NCBI RefSeq assembly: GCF_900141665.1
Contig: NZ_FQYI01000002.1
Location: 310,001 to 374,000, forward strand
Direction of reading: 5' to 3'
From: Cruoricaptor ignavus
GTDB lineage: Bacteria > Bacteroidota > Bacteroidia > Flavobacteriales > Weeksellaceae
DNA: 64,000 nucleotides
Position 1 is the first letter of the stretch; each line of letters opens with the position of its first letter. Positions 63,787-64,000 of the stretch are shown piece after piece. The translations under genes and the position numbers were made by a program. A model generated the notes under the pieces. The model saw only the letters and a list, made by a program, of their open reading frames with translations, did no database searches and was not told the DNA's origin.

Positions 63787-63802
63787 GGCATACCAAATAA
63801 TT

Positions 63803-64000
63803 TTACATCGATTCATCCATCACTTCGCGGATGCTTGTCGCGTTGGATTTTAGCAGATCATAGTGCATACCCAGCGCCGTGAAAAGAGGATACTGCTTGT
63901 AATTGATGTCGTTTTCTTTTGCAAATTCTTTTATTTCCTCCGTAACCTCGTGGTAGTACTCGTAGCTGATGTTCGGGAAGAGGTGGTGCGCCACATGGTA
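63803..64000 (-). CDS. Fatty acid desaturase, C-terminal part (5' end outside window)
   Basis: The frame enters from the right edge and ends at 63803, giving about the last 66 residues. YHVAHHLFPNISYEYY contains the third histidine box (HxxHH) of membrane fatty acid desaturases. The C-terminal KQYPLFTALGMHYDLLKS is typical of acyl-CoA/acyl-lipid desaturases in Bacteroidota. GTG at 63992-63994 is an internal valine codon, not the start. Confidence 0.88.
   Translation of the reverse strand, partial: YHVAHHLFPNISYEYYHEVTEEIKEFAKENDINYKQYPLFTALGMHYDLLKSNATSIREVMDESM

Noticed and set aside
62697..63791. 364-codon minus-strand frame across the KAS III-like gene
   Set aside because: Antisense to a gene with an intact Cys-His-Asn triad; no family features.

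Overview
The window looks like chromosome of a Flavobacteriia member, most likely Weeksellaceae and close to Chryseobacterium. The evidence is a complete SusC/SusD-type polysaccharide locus, type IX secretion parts (a PorT-like barrel and a protein with a C-terminal sorting domain), lipoproteins with an acidic run after the cysteine, gene starts without Shine-Dalgarno sequences, and a recurring Bacteroidota promoter -7 motif TAnnTTTG that usually lies 15-30 bases before the ATG. No tRNA, rRNA, CRISPR, prophage or transposase was seen. Both ends cut genes: the CorA C-terminus on the left and a fatty acid desaturase C-terminus on the right.

Layout. 1-5 kb: CorA end, a thioredoxin-fold protein, an LpxL-type acyltransferase coupled to a GT2 glycosyltransferase, a sugar-binding DXD glycosyltransferase and a secreted GH13 amylase. 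5-9.2 kb: sucA-sucB (2-oxoglutarate dehydrogenase). 9.3-15 kb: an SRPBCC protein and the glycogen operon glgB-glgA-glgC. 15.3-17.8 kb: a flavin dehydrogenase and a DUF4160-DUF2442 pair. 17.9-29 kb: a long co-directional run holding an esterase, an M17 aminopeptidase, three ATP-grasp proteins, a COG4947-like esterase, a YbdK-like GCS2 ligase, a class I glutamine amidotransferase and a FUSC-type exporter; this is the best candidate for an uncharacterised pathway. 29-31.5 kb: a phosphopantetheinyl transferase, then a YoeB-like toxin-antitoxin pair directly followed by ahcY. 31.5-39 kb: a frameshifted membrane-protein gene, an L,D-transpeptidase and the purine operon purM-purN-purH-purD-guaA. 39-51 kb: a DUF808 protein and the starch/maltodextrin locus susC-susD-susE-GH97-GH13-SLC45 transporter. 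51-57.6 kb: metG, a small secreted protein, mscL, idi, an interspersed repeat, gcvT and a type IX secretion substrate. 57.6-60.4 kb: an ArsC/Spx protein, rny, a 6S-like RNA, zapA and a coiled-coil partner. 60.5-64 kb: porT, ubiE, a membrane protein, a KAS III-like enzyme and the desaturase end.

How the parts fit. The sus locus would capture and cleave starch at the cell surface and in the periplasm, the SLC45-type carrier would import the products, and the glg operon would store glucose as glycogen; the separate GH13 amylase at 3.6 kb fits the same theme. The 20.6-29 kb run has the enzymes to form several amide bonds, to supply ammonia from glutamine, to cleave esters and to export a product. 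It has no NRPS or PKS module, so a ribosome- and NRPS-independent peptide or amide metabolite is the simplest reading; the product is unknown.
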